A DNA stretch of 17,652 nucleotides from Planctomycetota bacterium (lineage in GTDB: Bacteria > Planctomycetota > Phycisphaerae > WQYP01), in contig JAJZOA010000029.1 in the NCBI GenBank assembly GCA_021852225.1, positions 1 to 17,652 on the forward strand. The letters are read 5' to 3'. Made by a program: the position numbers and the translations under genes. Below are positions 1 through 7,046 of this stretch, in pieces (the first letter of the stretch is position 1; each line of letters opens with the position of its first letter). The notes below the pieces were generated by a model that was not told where the DNA came from, made no database searches, and saw only the letters and a program-made list of their open reading frames with translations.

Positions 1-272
1 ACGGCACGAATGACGGACGATTCGAATTCCACGGCCGTGGCCGTGACGCTGTCATCCAGAACATGGGTTCCGGCAATTTCGCCCGCGGTAGAACATCCGC
101 ATATATAGGCATGTGGATGCAACGCCCGTATGTCCTCAAGCTTGTCGGCGTTGGACAGATGTTGTGTGGCACCGAATACCAGCACAAGGTCCGCCGCTGA
201 TTTATCTCCGACAGCTCCGGACCCATGTTGCCAGCCGTTGTCACAAGTCCCCACCGATCGGGTTGCCTTCAT
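1..272 (-). CDS. FIST N-terminal domain sensor protein, partial (3' end beyond window)
   Basis: Reading leftwards from the ATG at 272-270, the frame is open for 90 codons and leaves the window. The visible protein has DLVLVFGATQHL at about residues 28-39, then AYICGCSTAGEIAG at about 55-68 and DDSVTATAVEFESS just after. This matches the start of the FIST N domain, whose hallmark is an exposed G-C-S-T-A-G-E turn after a hydrophobic strand. FIST proteins are cytoplasmic small-ligand sensors, often linked to methyl-accepting, histidine kinase or GGDEF signalling. An AAAGGTGAT Shine-Dalgarno about 6 nt before the ATG supports this start. The C-terminal FIST_C domain and any output domain lie outside the window, so the output is unknown. 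Confidence 0.8.
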   Translation of the reverse strand, partial: MKATRSVGTCDNGWQHGSGAVGDKSAADLVLVFGATQHLSNADKLEDIRALHPHAYICGCSTAGEIAGTHVLDDSVTATAVEFESSVIRA

Positions 273-309
273 GGGATCACCTTTATGCAACGGGCCAATA
301 AAACAGACC

Positions 310-330
310 GGCGCGGAACAAATCCGCGCC
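310..330 (-). promoter_or_regulatory. Perfect 8-bp hairpin in the FIST gene leader
   Basis: Arms 310-317 (GGCGCGGA) and 323-330 (TCCGCGCC) pair perfectly around a 5-nt loop. On the minus strand the hairpin ends 37 nt before the FIST ATG and is followed by GGTCTGTTTTATT. It could be an attenuator, an upstream terminator or an operator. The T tract is broken and starts a few bases late, so a terminator call would be weak. Confidence 0.45.
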
Positions 331-580
331 AGAAATATGGCTTCCCTGGGGCTTCTCCCGGTAGCCGCAGTTTTCTCGCTTGATCTCAACCCGCCGGATG
401 ATGCCCGCGCCCGGCACGGAGCCGGTCACCATCGGTGCAGCAAACTGATTATCGGCACATGTATTGATTGGCTTGAATATGAATGAACACAGATTGCTCG
501 CGCACCGGTTTGGGCTCGCGGAATCGGCCAAACATCCCTTTTCAGGCTGGATAAGACCGATAATGTCCGCATCGGCGGAT

Positions 581-614
581 AAAATATTCGGCCGGTCTCA
601 CAGGTACACCGGCC
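581..614 (-). terminator. Rho-independent terminator of the marR/exporter operon
   Basis: On the minus strand, 26 nt past the exporter stop codon, GGCCGGT (614-608) and ACCGGCC (596-590) form a perfect 7-bp stem with an 11-nt loop. It is followed directly by GAATATTTT. The GC-rich stem, T-rich tail and position after the last gene fit an intrinsic terminator. The long loop and interrupted T run lower the certainty. Confidence 0.6.
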
Positions 615-639
615 TAGCCTGTCGCGAGTCGGAAATCAA

Positions 640-2223
640 TCAGCGGGCGCGCGGCCGATGGCGATGTGGCGCGTTAAGCAGAAAGATAAGCGGTATGCAG
701 CAGGCGCAAAATACCGCCAGCATGCGGAAATCGTCCACATACGCCCAGACACCCGCCTGCCTTTTCACCGCCTGATAGGCCAGTGCGAGGCTCTGTTCAT
801 GCACGGTCAACGCCGGGCCGGTGTGTGCCAGCGCGGTGTTAAAATGGGCCACGACCGCGCGCCATTGCGGGTTTCCCGGATTGGCATGGGCAATCAGAAG
901 ATTCTGCCGTGCCTGACTGGTGCGGGAAAGCATCGTGGTGGTAATGGATATGCCAATGGCACCGCCCATGTTGCGCATCAGATTATAAATGCTGCTGCCG
1001 TTGCCGATCTGTTCATTGCGCAGTGTCCCCATGGTGGTGGTGGTCAGGGGAATAAACAGCAGACTGGTGGCAAACCCATTGATAATAATGGGCCATGTTA
1101 CCGTGAACATTCCCACCTGAAGCGTGATGTTGCCCAGTAGCGCGCTGGACCAGCCCAGCGCCACCAGCGCCAGAATCATGAAAAGACGTGCGTCAATGAC
1201 CCCCAGCAGTCGGCTTGCCAGCAAAATTCCCGCAATTGACCCAAGGCCGCGCGGACTTACCGCCAGACCGCTTTGCAGCGCCGGATAACCCATTAAAGTC
1301 TGCAAAAAAAGCGGCAATAACGCCGTGGTGCTGTAAAGCACCATGGCCACGATCGTCATTATCATGGTACCGGCGGCAAAATTCCGGTCCGTCAGAATTC
1401 GCAAATCCACCAGCGGTTCGGCGGCGGTTAATTCCCAAGCAATAAATGCCAGAAAGCCCAGAACCGCTAAAGCCGTCAGGGTGCAAATGAGCCGGGAACT
1501 GAACCAGTCGGCGTCCTGACCTTTATCCAATACCACTTGCAGGCACGCGACCCACAAGGAAAGCAGCCCGAAGCCGACCAGATCAATTTTGGTCTTGACC
1601 GCGTTGCGGATATACGGAGGGTCTTCCACAAACGCATCTATCATAAGAAATGCGAAAATGCCGATCGGGATATTGATGAAAAAAATCCAGCGCCAACTGA
1701 ATGAATCGGTGATCCATCCGCCCAGAGTCGGCCCGATGACCGGCGCAAATACCACGCCGAACGTATAAAACGCCATCGCGGCGCTCCGTTTTTCAACCGG
1801 AAAGCTTTCCAGAAGAATCGACTGGGCGCTGGGTTGCAGAGCTCCGCCCCCGATCCCCTGCACCACCAGCGCCATAATCAACATTCCGATATTCGGTGCC
1901 AGACCGCACGCCAGCGATGCGACCACAAATATCACAATGCACCAGAGCAGAAACCGTTTGCGGCCGAACTGGCGGCTTAGCCAGCCCGTGGCAGTAAGCA
2001 CAATTGCATTGGAAATCAGATAACTGGTCAGCACCCATGTCGCCTGATGGGCGGTAATGGACATGGAACCGGCTATGTGCGGCAGCGCCACGTTGGCAAT
2101 GGATGTATCCATCACCTCCATGAAGGTTCCCAGCATCACCGATACGGCGATCAGCCATTTGTTGGACTGCGGCACCCATACACCGCCCGGCATTCCAACC
2201 TGCTTGCCCGCGATTGCACTCAC
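640..2223 (-). CDS. DHA2 (EmrB/QacA-type) 14-TM multidrug efflux transporter
   Basis: Protein of 527 residues, the usual length for 14-helix major facilitator drug:proton antiporters. Family marks visible: VMDTSIANVALPHIAG at about 37-52 (TM1, conserved Asp), GWLSRQFGRKR at about 80-90 (motif A loop), and GVVFAPVIGPTLGGWI near 155-170 (motif C of drug antiporters). WRWIFFINIPIGI, typical of DHA2, follows. It should export hydrophobic toxic compounds across the inner membrane using the proton gradient. The start is a GTG at 2223-2221 that overlaps the marR stop by 4 nt (GTGA), with GGAAAG just upstream, so translation is probably coupled. No EmrA-type periplasmic adaptor or TolC-type gene lies beside it, so it may work alone or with an adaptor encoded elsewhere. 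Substrate cannot be read from sequence. Confidence 0.93.
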   Translation of the reverse strand: MSAIAGKQVGMPGGVWVPQSNKWLIAVSVMLGTFMEVMDTSIANVALPHIAGSMSITAHQATWVLTSYLISNAIVLTATGWLSRQFGRKRFLLWCIVIFVVASLACGLAPNIGMLIMALVVQGIGGGALQPSAQSILLESFPVEKRSAAMAFYTFGVVFAPVIGPTLGGWITDSFSWRWIFFINIPIGIFAFLMIDAFVEDPPYIRNAVKTKIDLVGFGLLSLWVACLQVVLDKGQDADWFSSRLICTLTALAVLGFLAFIAWELTAAEPLVDLRILTDRNFAAGTMIMTIVAMVLYSTTALLPLFLQTLMGYPALQSGLAVSPRGLGSIAGILLASRLLGVIDARLFMILALVALGWSSALLGNITLQVGMFTVTWPIIINGFATSLLFIPLTTTTMGTLRNEQIGNGSSIYNLMRNMGGAIGISITTTMLSRTSQARQNLLIAHANPGNPQWRAVVAHFNTALAHTGPALTVHEQSLALAYQAVKRQAGVWAYVDDFRMLAVFCACCIPLIFLLNAPHRHRPRAR

Positions 2224-2852
2224 AAGATTCTTTCCTTATTCAGTCCGATGCCTGTTGGCATTTTGCGGTTTTGGCGGGCCAGCGGTTTGGCACCCACCTT
2301 TTTTTTGCGCACACCGCGGGCGACAGTTCCGCGGGTCAGCTTTTCTTGAGTCAAGTGTTCCAAAAGTCGGATCAGGCTGGCGTTCAGGAGTTGCAGTTGT
2401 TTTCGGCCCAGCGGGTGGGTGAAGGAATAGAGAAGTTCGTAATAACCTGGCAAAACCTTGGACAGCCTCTGCTGACCCTTGGGACTGATATGCGCCTGGC
2501 TCATCCGCCGATCCGATTTGTGCGGGACACGGTGAATCAGGCCACTGCGGTCAAGCCCGCGCAACAGCCCGGTCATGGTCGCACGGGTCACGCCGCACTG
2601 ATGCGCCAGCGCTGCGGCATTCATTCCATTACCGGCACGGCTTCGCAATATCATCAGCACCGCCAGCCGCCCGCGGGACAAACGGCCCGTGGCGAGCTGG
2701 CGCTCGACCCGGCCGACCAGTTCATGCACGATGCGCAGCAGAAGAAGGTAAAGCTGAACTTCCAGCAGGTCGGCGCGCGGATAGTCCGGCAGAAGCCGGC
2801 GGACAGTCTGATCGCGCGGTGATTCCCGTAAATATATAATCGGTTCAGCCAT
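2220..2852 (-). CDS. MarR-family transcriptional regulator of the adjacent exporter
   Basis: Winged helix-turn-helix regulator of about 210 residues. The recognisable stretch runs from LSRGRLAVLMILRSR through AALAHQCGVTRATMTGLLR (HTH) and LDRSGLIHRVPHKSDRRM (wing with the D-x-R motif) to a C-terminal dimerisation helix. A Lys/Arg-rich tail of about 40 residues follows, longer than in a typical MarR of about 150 residues. MarR proteins usually repress their own operon until a phenolic or lipophilic drug binds. The 4-nt overlap with the exporter fits that role. I chose the ATG at 2852 rather than the in-frame GTG at 2870, because a -10-like TACAAT at 2864-2859 lies between them and puts the transcript start at or next to the ATG. 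The alternative start adds six residues. Confidence 0.9.
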   Translation of the reverse strand: MAEPIIYLRESPRDQTVRRLLPDYPRADLLEVQLYLLLLRIVHELVGRVERQLATGRLSRGRLAVLMILRSRAGNGMNAAALAHQCGVTRATMTGLLRGLDRSGLIHRVPHKSDRRMSQAHISPKGQQRLSKVLPGYYELLYSFTHPLGRKQLQLLNASLIRLLEHLTQEKLTRGTVARGVRKKKVGAKPLARQNRKMPTGIGLNKERIL

Positions 2853-2888
2853 GGTTATATTGTAAGGCACCTAACTACTTTCAGCCAA
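2850..2888 (-). promoter_or_regulatory. Predicted marR promoter, leaderless
   Basis: On the minus strand TTGGCT (2888-2883), an 18-nt spacer and TACAAT (2864-2859) are followed 6 nt later by ATG. The expected transcription start is about the A of the ATG. No Shine-Dalgarno lies before it. The spacer holds TTAGGTGCCTTA, a weak inverted repeat that could be an operator. This is inference from consensus only. Confidence 0.45.
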
Positions 2889-2944
2889 GCCGTGGAATTT
2901 TCGGCCCCGATAGGGTAACATTTCCAATTTCACCGGAGACGCTT

Positions 2945-3772
2945 ATGCCGGATCAGCCAGTTTCAGCACTTCGCCGCCGGGTGGGTTGCGTCTCTTATCT
3001 GAATTCGAAGCCATTGATTGAACCGCTGGTCGGACGGTCTGACATTTATGTGGAATTTGCCGTCCCTTCAGCCCTTTCGGGCCTGCTTGTGACTGGCGCG
3101 GTGGATACCGCCCTGTTGCCGATCGTGGATTACCAGACCTGCCCGATGGAACTGCTTCTGGTGCCAGCCGGATGCATTGGTTGTCATGGCCATACCCTGA
3201 CGGTCCGGATTTTTTCGCGCGTGCCGCCTGGTGAAATCACCCGCCTTTTTGCGGATACGGACAGCCATACCAGCGTTATTCTGGCGCAGGTTATTCTGCG
3301 TGAGTTTTATCATTCTTCGCCTGAAATCCTGCCGCTGCCCGAGGCCCGGGGCGATCCGGTGTGGGATGCAATGGAATCCGTCCTTCTGATAGGCGATAAA
3401 GTCATCAACGCCGCGCCGCCGCCCGGCCATTACCCATGGCAACTGGACCTTGGTGACCAGTGGACAAGAAACACCGGTCTTCCATTTGTATTTGCCATGT
3501 GGATGATGCCGACAAGCCGACCGGACGCAGCGCTGGCCCGGCTGCTGGCTGCGGCCCGTCTGGCCGGTGCCGCCATGACTGATGAGCTTGTGGCCCGCTA
3601 TGCCGAGTCGCGGGGCTGGCCTCCCGATTTACTGCATCGATATTACCGGCATTATCTCGATTATCAGGTCAAGCCCGCCAGCCGGGAAGGGATTGAGCGG
3701 TTTTACCAACTGGCCGCCAGCCACAATCTGCTGGCGGTGCATCGACCGATTCGATATCTGGATATGGTATGA
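2945..3772 (+). CDS. mqnA: Chorismate dehydratase MqnA (futalosine menaquinone pathway)
   Basis: Protein of 275 residues, the family length. MqnA removes water from chorismate to give 3-[(1-carboxyvinyl)oxy]benzoate, the first step of futalosine-dependent menaquinone synthesis in the cytoplasm. The fold is a type-II periplasmic-binding-protein fold. Visible family features: VGCVSYLNSKPLIEPL at about 13-28, PSALSGLLVTGAVDTALLPI at about 41-60, LLIGDKVIN at about 147-155, and DLGDQWTRNTGLPFVFAMW at about 168-186. GGAGA six bases before the ATG supports the start. It is transcribed divergently from marR. No other mqn gene is in the window, so the pathway genes are dispersed. Its presence implies menaquinone as a respiratory quinone. 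Confidence 0.93.
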   Translation: MPDQPVSALRRRVGCVSYLNSKPLIEPLVGRSDIYVEFAVPSALSGLLVTGAVDTALLPIVDYQTCPMELLLVPAGCIGCHGHTLTVRIFSRVPPGEITRLFADTDSHTSVILAQVILREFYHSSPEILPLPEARGDPVWDAMESVLLIGDKVINAAPPPGHYPWQLDLGDQWTRNTGLPFVFAMWMMPTSRPDAALARLLAAARLAGAAMTDELVARYAESRGWPPDLLHRYYRHYLDYQVKPASREGIERFYQLAASHNLLAVHRPIRYLDMV

Positions 3773-3822
3773 ATGAATGGCGACGCGGCCACCCTGACTT
3801 TGCCTGCAGAATGGCATATTAA

Positions 3823-3907
3823 TGCCCGGGGCGGGAATCGAACCCGCACGACCCTAACGGGTCACAGGATTTTAAATCCTGAGCGTCTGCCGTTCCGCCA
3901 CCCGGGC
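3823..3907 (-). tRNA. trnL(uaa): tRNA-Leu(UAA)
   Basis: Class II tRNA on the minus strand. The acceptor stem pairs GCCCGGG (3907-3901) with CCCGGGC (3830-3824), with discriminator A at 3823. The D arm closes GCG/CGC around an A/G-rich loop. The anticodon stem CAGGA/TCCTG encloses the loop TTTAAAA, giving anticodon UAA (3874-3872). The long variable arm pairs GACCC with GGGTC. The T arm is GCGGG-TTCGATT-CCCGC. CCA is not encoded (ATTAAT follows). The 3' end lies 50 bp from the convergent mqnA stop codon. Confidence 0.96.
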
Positions 3908-3925
3908 TGCTTTGGGCAGCCTTAG

Positions 3926-3954
3926 TATTGTCGGCATTACCGGCCGCTTGGCAA
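3926..3954 (-). promoter_or_regulatory. Possible tRNA-Leu promoter
   Basis: Minus-strand TTGCCA (3954-3949), a 17-nt spacer and ACAATA (3931-3926) lie 19-47 nt upstream of the tRNA 5' end. Between them and the tRNA, GGCTGC...GCAGCC (3905-3921) can form a short hairpin overlapping the 5' processing site. The -10 match is weak. Confidence 0.3.
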
Positions 3955-4138
3955 CCGGCCGCAGAGGAAGTTTCATTTTGGCCGGTGTGACTTGCTCTGG
4001 CCGCCCGTCCAAGTTACTTTAATAGGGTGCCGCACTGGCCTGCGGCTTATAGTCCGGCTAGAATACCGCCCACGTGCGCCCGCATCGGTTCTGATGTGGC
4101 TCGCTGCGGCGGCCTGAACAGCGGAGGCTTGAATCATT

Positions 4139-4792
4139 ATGCGTAAACAAACCCTGCGTGGCGCGTTTTTTGGCAGCGCAATGCTGCTGGCATCGGTAGC
4201 GGGTGCTTTTCTGGCTGTTCCAGCCGGGCTGGCCCATCATTTGGCTCCCCGGCCATCATTGGTTGCCAGAAGTTGGCAGATTGATTTTCAACATTCGGCG
4301 CCTCACCGCCTGATTGTGGTGCGCGGCAACGGTGCGGCGCAACATGTTATTAAATATTGGTTTATGACCTATACCGTGGTCAACAATACTCATAAGGACC
4401 TGTTTTTCAATCCGCAAGTGGAATTGATCGCCGACAACGGCAAAATCATCGCACCGGTGGCGGCTGTGGCACCGCATCTGTTTAAGAAAATCAAGGCTGT
4501 ATCCGCCAGTCCGTTTCTTATAAACCCCATGCTTATCGCCGGGCGTCTGCTGCAGGGGGCGGACAACGCCAAGCAGAGCGTGGCGGTTTTCACTAATCTG
4601 CCGCCGATGGCCCGTGGTTTTAGGGTATTCGTCAGCGGACTTTCCGGCGAAACCGCGGTCCAGAAGGATCCGATTACCGGCAAAAATATTGTGCTCCACA
4701 AGACGCTGGTTCTGCATTACTGGATACCTGGCCACGCTATTCACATGACACCCAAACCGATGTTGTTAAGCCACAAATGGGTCATGAAGTAG
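4139..4792 (+). CDS. Secreted protein of unknown family, 217 residues
   Basis: I do not recognise a family. The N-terminus has MRKQ, a hydrophobic run of about 20 residues (FFGSAMLLASVAGAFLAV) and Ala-rich residues up to about 32, as in a Sec signal peptide. The mature part begins near SWQIDFQHSAPHRL and reads as beta-rich: YWFMTYTVVNNTHKDLFFNP at about 75-94 resembles an immunoglobulin-like strand pair. The C-terminal segment LVLHYWIPGHAIHMTPKP is rich in His and aromatic residues. There is no Cys in the mature part. GGAGG lies about 11 nt before the ATG, a rather long spacing, but no nearer in-frame start keeps the signal peptide. The gene stands alone on the plus strand. A periplasmic or outer-membrane location is inferred. 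Confidence 0.75.
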   Translation: MRKQTLRGAFFGSAMLLASVAGAFLAVPAGLAHHLAPRPSLVARSWQIDFQHSAPHRLIVVRGNGAAQHVIKYWFMTYTVVNNTHKDLFFNPQVELIADNGKIIAPVAAVAPHLFKKIKAVSASPFLINPMLIAGRLLQGADNAKQSVAVFTNLPPMARGFRVFVSGLSGETAVQKDPITGKNIVLHKTLVLHYWIPGHAIHMTPKPMLLSHKWVMK

Positions 4793-4963
4793 TCAGTCGA
4801 TGCAGCTTGAATCGCCTGTAAAGGATGGCGGTCCGCGCAAAAATAGAACCGTGGCCGCCGGTTTGAATGATGACCGCATCGGATGTCGATAAACCTGGCC
4901 AGCCACCATTTTTTTCCAGTTGCAACACAACATAGACTTGACTTGTGTGTTGTGTATTATAGT

Positions 4964-5027
4964 GTCCGCCCGGCCACCATATGCGGACTCAGGCCGGCCG
5001 GTCGATTTTGCATTAAAACGTCCGCAT
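4964..5027 (+). promoter_or_regulatory. Competing inverted repeats ahead of the PLDc_N-type gene
   Basis: ATGCGGAC (4981-4988) can pair with GTCCGC upstream (4964-4969, 6 bp, 13-nt loop) or with GTCCGCAT downstream (5020-5027, 8 bp). The two structures exclude each other. The downstream arm ends 18 nt before the ATG and close to the Shine-Dalgarno. A promoter-like TTGACT (4938-4943) and TATAGT (4958-4963) lie just upstream, but their spacing of 14 nt is too short for a normal promoter. If that -10 were used, the first arm would lie outside the RNA. Confidence 0.35.
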
Positions 5028-5045
5028 TTCAGATGGAGTCCAATC

Positions 5046-5222
5046 ATGTGGTGGATACTTGGTCTGTTGTATCTGGTTATCAGCATTGTCATGATTCTGG
5101 AAATTGTGAAAGCTGAAGTGCCGAATTCCACTAAGATAATCTGGATTGTTGTGATACTGGTGCTTCCGTATGTGGGCATCCTTGCCTATTACTTCATTGG
5201 CCGGCCCAAAATGATGGGCTGA
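5046..5222 (+). CDS. Small two-helix membrane protein, PLDc_N (cardiolipin synthase N-terminal-like) type
   Basis: Protein of 58 residues with two transmembrane helices: WWILGLLYLVISIVMILEIV at about 2-21 and KIIWIVVILVLPYVGILAYY at about 30-49. It ends with FIGRPKMMG. The pattern of two helices, a central polar turn with P-N-S, then LP-x-x-G-x-x-x-Y-x-x-x-G-R/K, is that of the PLDc_N domain found at the N-terminus of cardiolipin synthases and as free-standing small proteins. No phospholipase domain follows, so it is not itself an enzyme. GGAG seven bases before the ATG at 5046 fixes the start. Longer in-frame extensions upstream would run through the leader hairpins and are rejected. Inner-membrane location is expected; function unknown. 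Confidence 0.85.
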   Translation: MWWILGLLYLVISIVMILEIVKAEVPNSTKIIWIVVILVLPYVGILAYYFIGRPKMMG

Positions 5223-5377
5223 ATGCGGATATCGCGGCTGTTCTGACCGCATAAAAAGAGATTTTCGGTGTCGCTGAATATCGGGTGCCATCATGCGAAA
5301 GGCCGCGGTTGCAATAAAACGGTGGCGGTGCGTCCGCAGCAATTCCGTGTGATTCTTTGCGGAAAGGAATTCAGCTC

Positions 5378-6964
5378 ATGCCTGCCGCCATTTCGGAAGC
5401 AACCAGGGTATTTATTTCAGACCTGCAACGTCGCACTGGCCGAAGCCGAAACGATGTGTCTGACAGTTGTCGACCGCGGAAATTTTGGCAGCCGCGCAGC
5501 TTGCCATCGGGCGGAATCATTCTTGCAGTATTGCTGCTGGGTGTCGGCCTGGTGAATTTTCCTCTGGCGGCCAAAACCACGGCGAACCAGGGGTTTAATG
5601 TCACGCTGACCGCAACCGGTACCAAGCCCGTGCCATCATCGGCCGCTCTGCAGGATGCGACGCAAATTCTGACCACAAAATTTCACGCCAAATACAAAAA
5701 GTTGACCCCGAATAATTCCGAATTATTCGCCACTTCGCTGGTGGACAAATTTTCAACCGATTCCACGCGCCCCGTATTGCAATATGCGGCATTGGACTTG
5801 GCCGTCAAACTGGCCGGAAATGCCGGTGACCCGCGACTGGGGCTTTCGGCAGTCCAGGCGATACTCAATGAGTACAAAGCCAATCCGTACCAACTGGCCG
5901 CGGAATTATTTACCGCGCTGGCCGATTCTCCTACGCAGGTCCACCCGCGCCGCAGCTTCGCCATTCTGCGAAAACTGGAAAGCAGAGCGATGGCCAAAAA
6001 TGATTTCGCCAGCACCCTGGCTCTGGCAAAAGCAGGCATAAAACTTCGCCGGCAAAACAATTGGATTAAGCTTGGTCGAAATCAGAAGCACATATTGGAA
6101 AGCGGCGAACTTGGTCTTAAGGCATGGATATTTTACAAACCGGTTGCCGCATATTTGAAGGCGAACCCAGATGATGCGGGGGCCAATCTGGGAGCAGCCG
6201 CCTTTGCCGCCGCCGTGCATCATGACTGGTCCGCCGCGTCCGCTGATCTAACCGCTGCCAAAATCAGCCAGGCCGATCAAATGGCCACCATGGCCCAGGA
6301 TCATTCCGTTTCCGGTCATCTGAAACTCGCCAACGCGTGGTGGAAACTTTCGGCCAAGGGCGGTCGGAAAGGGGCCGCTCTGATCAAGCTTGCCGCTGGC
6401 GAACAATATGCGGCGGCCATACAAACTTTGCCCAAAGCTATGCCTTCATTGCTTTCCAGCCTTACGCGGCGTCAGCTTAGCAGATTGTTCAGACAGATCC
6501 GCACCGCCGCAAGTCGGACCGACAGTCTGCTCGCGCGTCGGCTGGCCATCCTGTTTACCAGTGGTCTGCGGCCAGCCCAAATGCTTTACCGTCAATATAA
6601 AGCCGCACATAAGGCGCTGGAGGATGGGCGTAAATCCGCCCGACGGGAATTTGCGGTCGGGGCCTACACCTGCTTTATTAAAGCGGATTGGAACGATGGA
6701 CTGACGCATCTGGCCGCATCTGAAAACGGGTTTGTCGCGCGCGTGGCCACGGCCGATGCCGCCAATCCGACCAAAGCCAGACAGCTCATGGCACTCGGAA
6801 AGGCTTGGCTGCGTATCGCCCGTGAATATCCAGGTTTCATGCGCTACAACATTGAACGCCACGCCCTGGGCTGCTTTCTGGCGGCACCAAGGCAAGACAT
6901 CAGCGCCGATCAGCGGTCTGCGATCAACGCACTCCAGAGCCGTTTTGATAAGGGACTTTTTTAA
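5378..6964 (+). CDS. Membrane-anchored helical-repeat protein with a duplicated planctomycete 'DAWW' unit
   Basis: Protein of 528 residues. An unusual basic, polar N-terminus of about 44 residues precedes a hydrophobic segment (IILAVLLLGVGLVNFPLAA, about 47-65), which is either a signal anchor or a signal peptide reached through a long N-region. The rest is alpha-helical and Ala/Leu-rich. Two related units are visible. Unit 1 (about 268-371) contains HHDWSAASADLTAAK, then LANAWWKLSAKGGRKGAA and AGEQYAAAI. Unit 2 (about 422-523) contains KADWNDGLTHLAAS, then LGKAWLRIAREYPGFM and HALGCFLAA. From memory this pattern (G-D-W..GL..LA, then G-D-A-W-W-D-L-A, then R-A-x-Y-W-Y-x-x-A-L) recurs in planctomycete envelope proteins. 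The exact role is unknown; protein scaffolding is a guess. AAAGGA before the ATG at 5378 is preferred to an in-frame TTG at 5357. Confidence 0.75.
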   Translation: MPAAISEATRVFISDLQRRTGRSRNDVSDSCRPRKFWQPRSLPSGGIILAVLLLGVGLVNFPLAAKTTANQGFNVTLTATGTKPVPSSAALQDATQILTTKFHAKYKKLTPNNSELFATSLVDKFSTDSTRPVLQYAALDLAVKLAGNAGDPRLGLSAVQAILNEYKANPYQLAAELFTALADSPTQVHPRRSFAILRKLESRAMAKNDFASTLALAKAGIKLRRQNNWIKLGRNQKHILESGELGLKAWIFYKPVAAYLKANPDDAGANLGAAAFAAAVHHDWSAASADLTAAKISQADQMATMAQDHSVSGHLKLANAWWKLSAKGGRKGAALIKLAAGEQYAAAIQTLPKAMPSLLSSLTRRQLSRLFRQIRTAASRTDSLLARRLAILFTSGLRPAQMLYRQYKAAHKALEDGRKSARREFAVGAYTCFIKADWNDGLTHLAASENGFVARVATADAANPTKARQLMALGKAWLRIAREYPGFMRYNIERHALGCFLAAPRQDISADQRSAINALQSRFDKGLF

Positions 6965-7046
6965 AATCACCGGATTCATTCCGGCCGTCACATAATTCCG
7001 ATGGCCGCGCGATGCCTTTTGTGACCGTAATAAAAATAGTGGTTTT

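Larger units (their letters stand above)
273..639. other. Non-coding gap between the FIST gene and the exporter gene
   Basis: This gap of about 370 bases holds the FIST leader with its hairpin (310-330) and the exporter terminator (581-614). Short open frames exist on both strands, but none has a Shine-Dalgarno or family resemblance. I could not identify a convincing -35/-10 pair for the FIST gene. Confidence 0.6.

Noticed and set aside
464..775. Plus-strand open frame of 103 codons across the exporter terminator
   Set aside because: It overlaps the exporter gene antisense, lacks a ribosome site and has no family resemblance.
3932..3963. CCGGCCG repeated twice upstream of the tRNA gene
   Set aside because: Too short and too GC-biased in a GC-rich context to separate from chance.
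4920..5045. 42-residue N-terminal extension of the PLDc_N-type protein
   Set aside because: The extension is polar, crosses the hairpin-forming leader and precedes a good Shine-Dalgarno for the ATG at 5046.
5357..5377. TTG start for the helical-repeat protein
   Set aside because: An ATG with AAAGGA upstream exists seven codons later.
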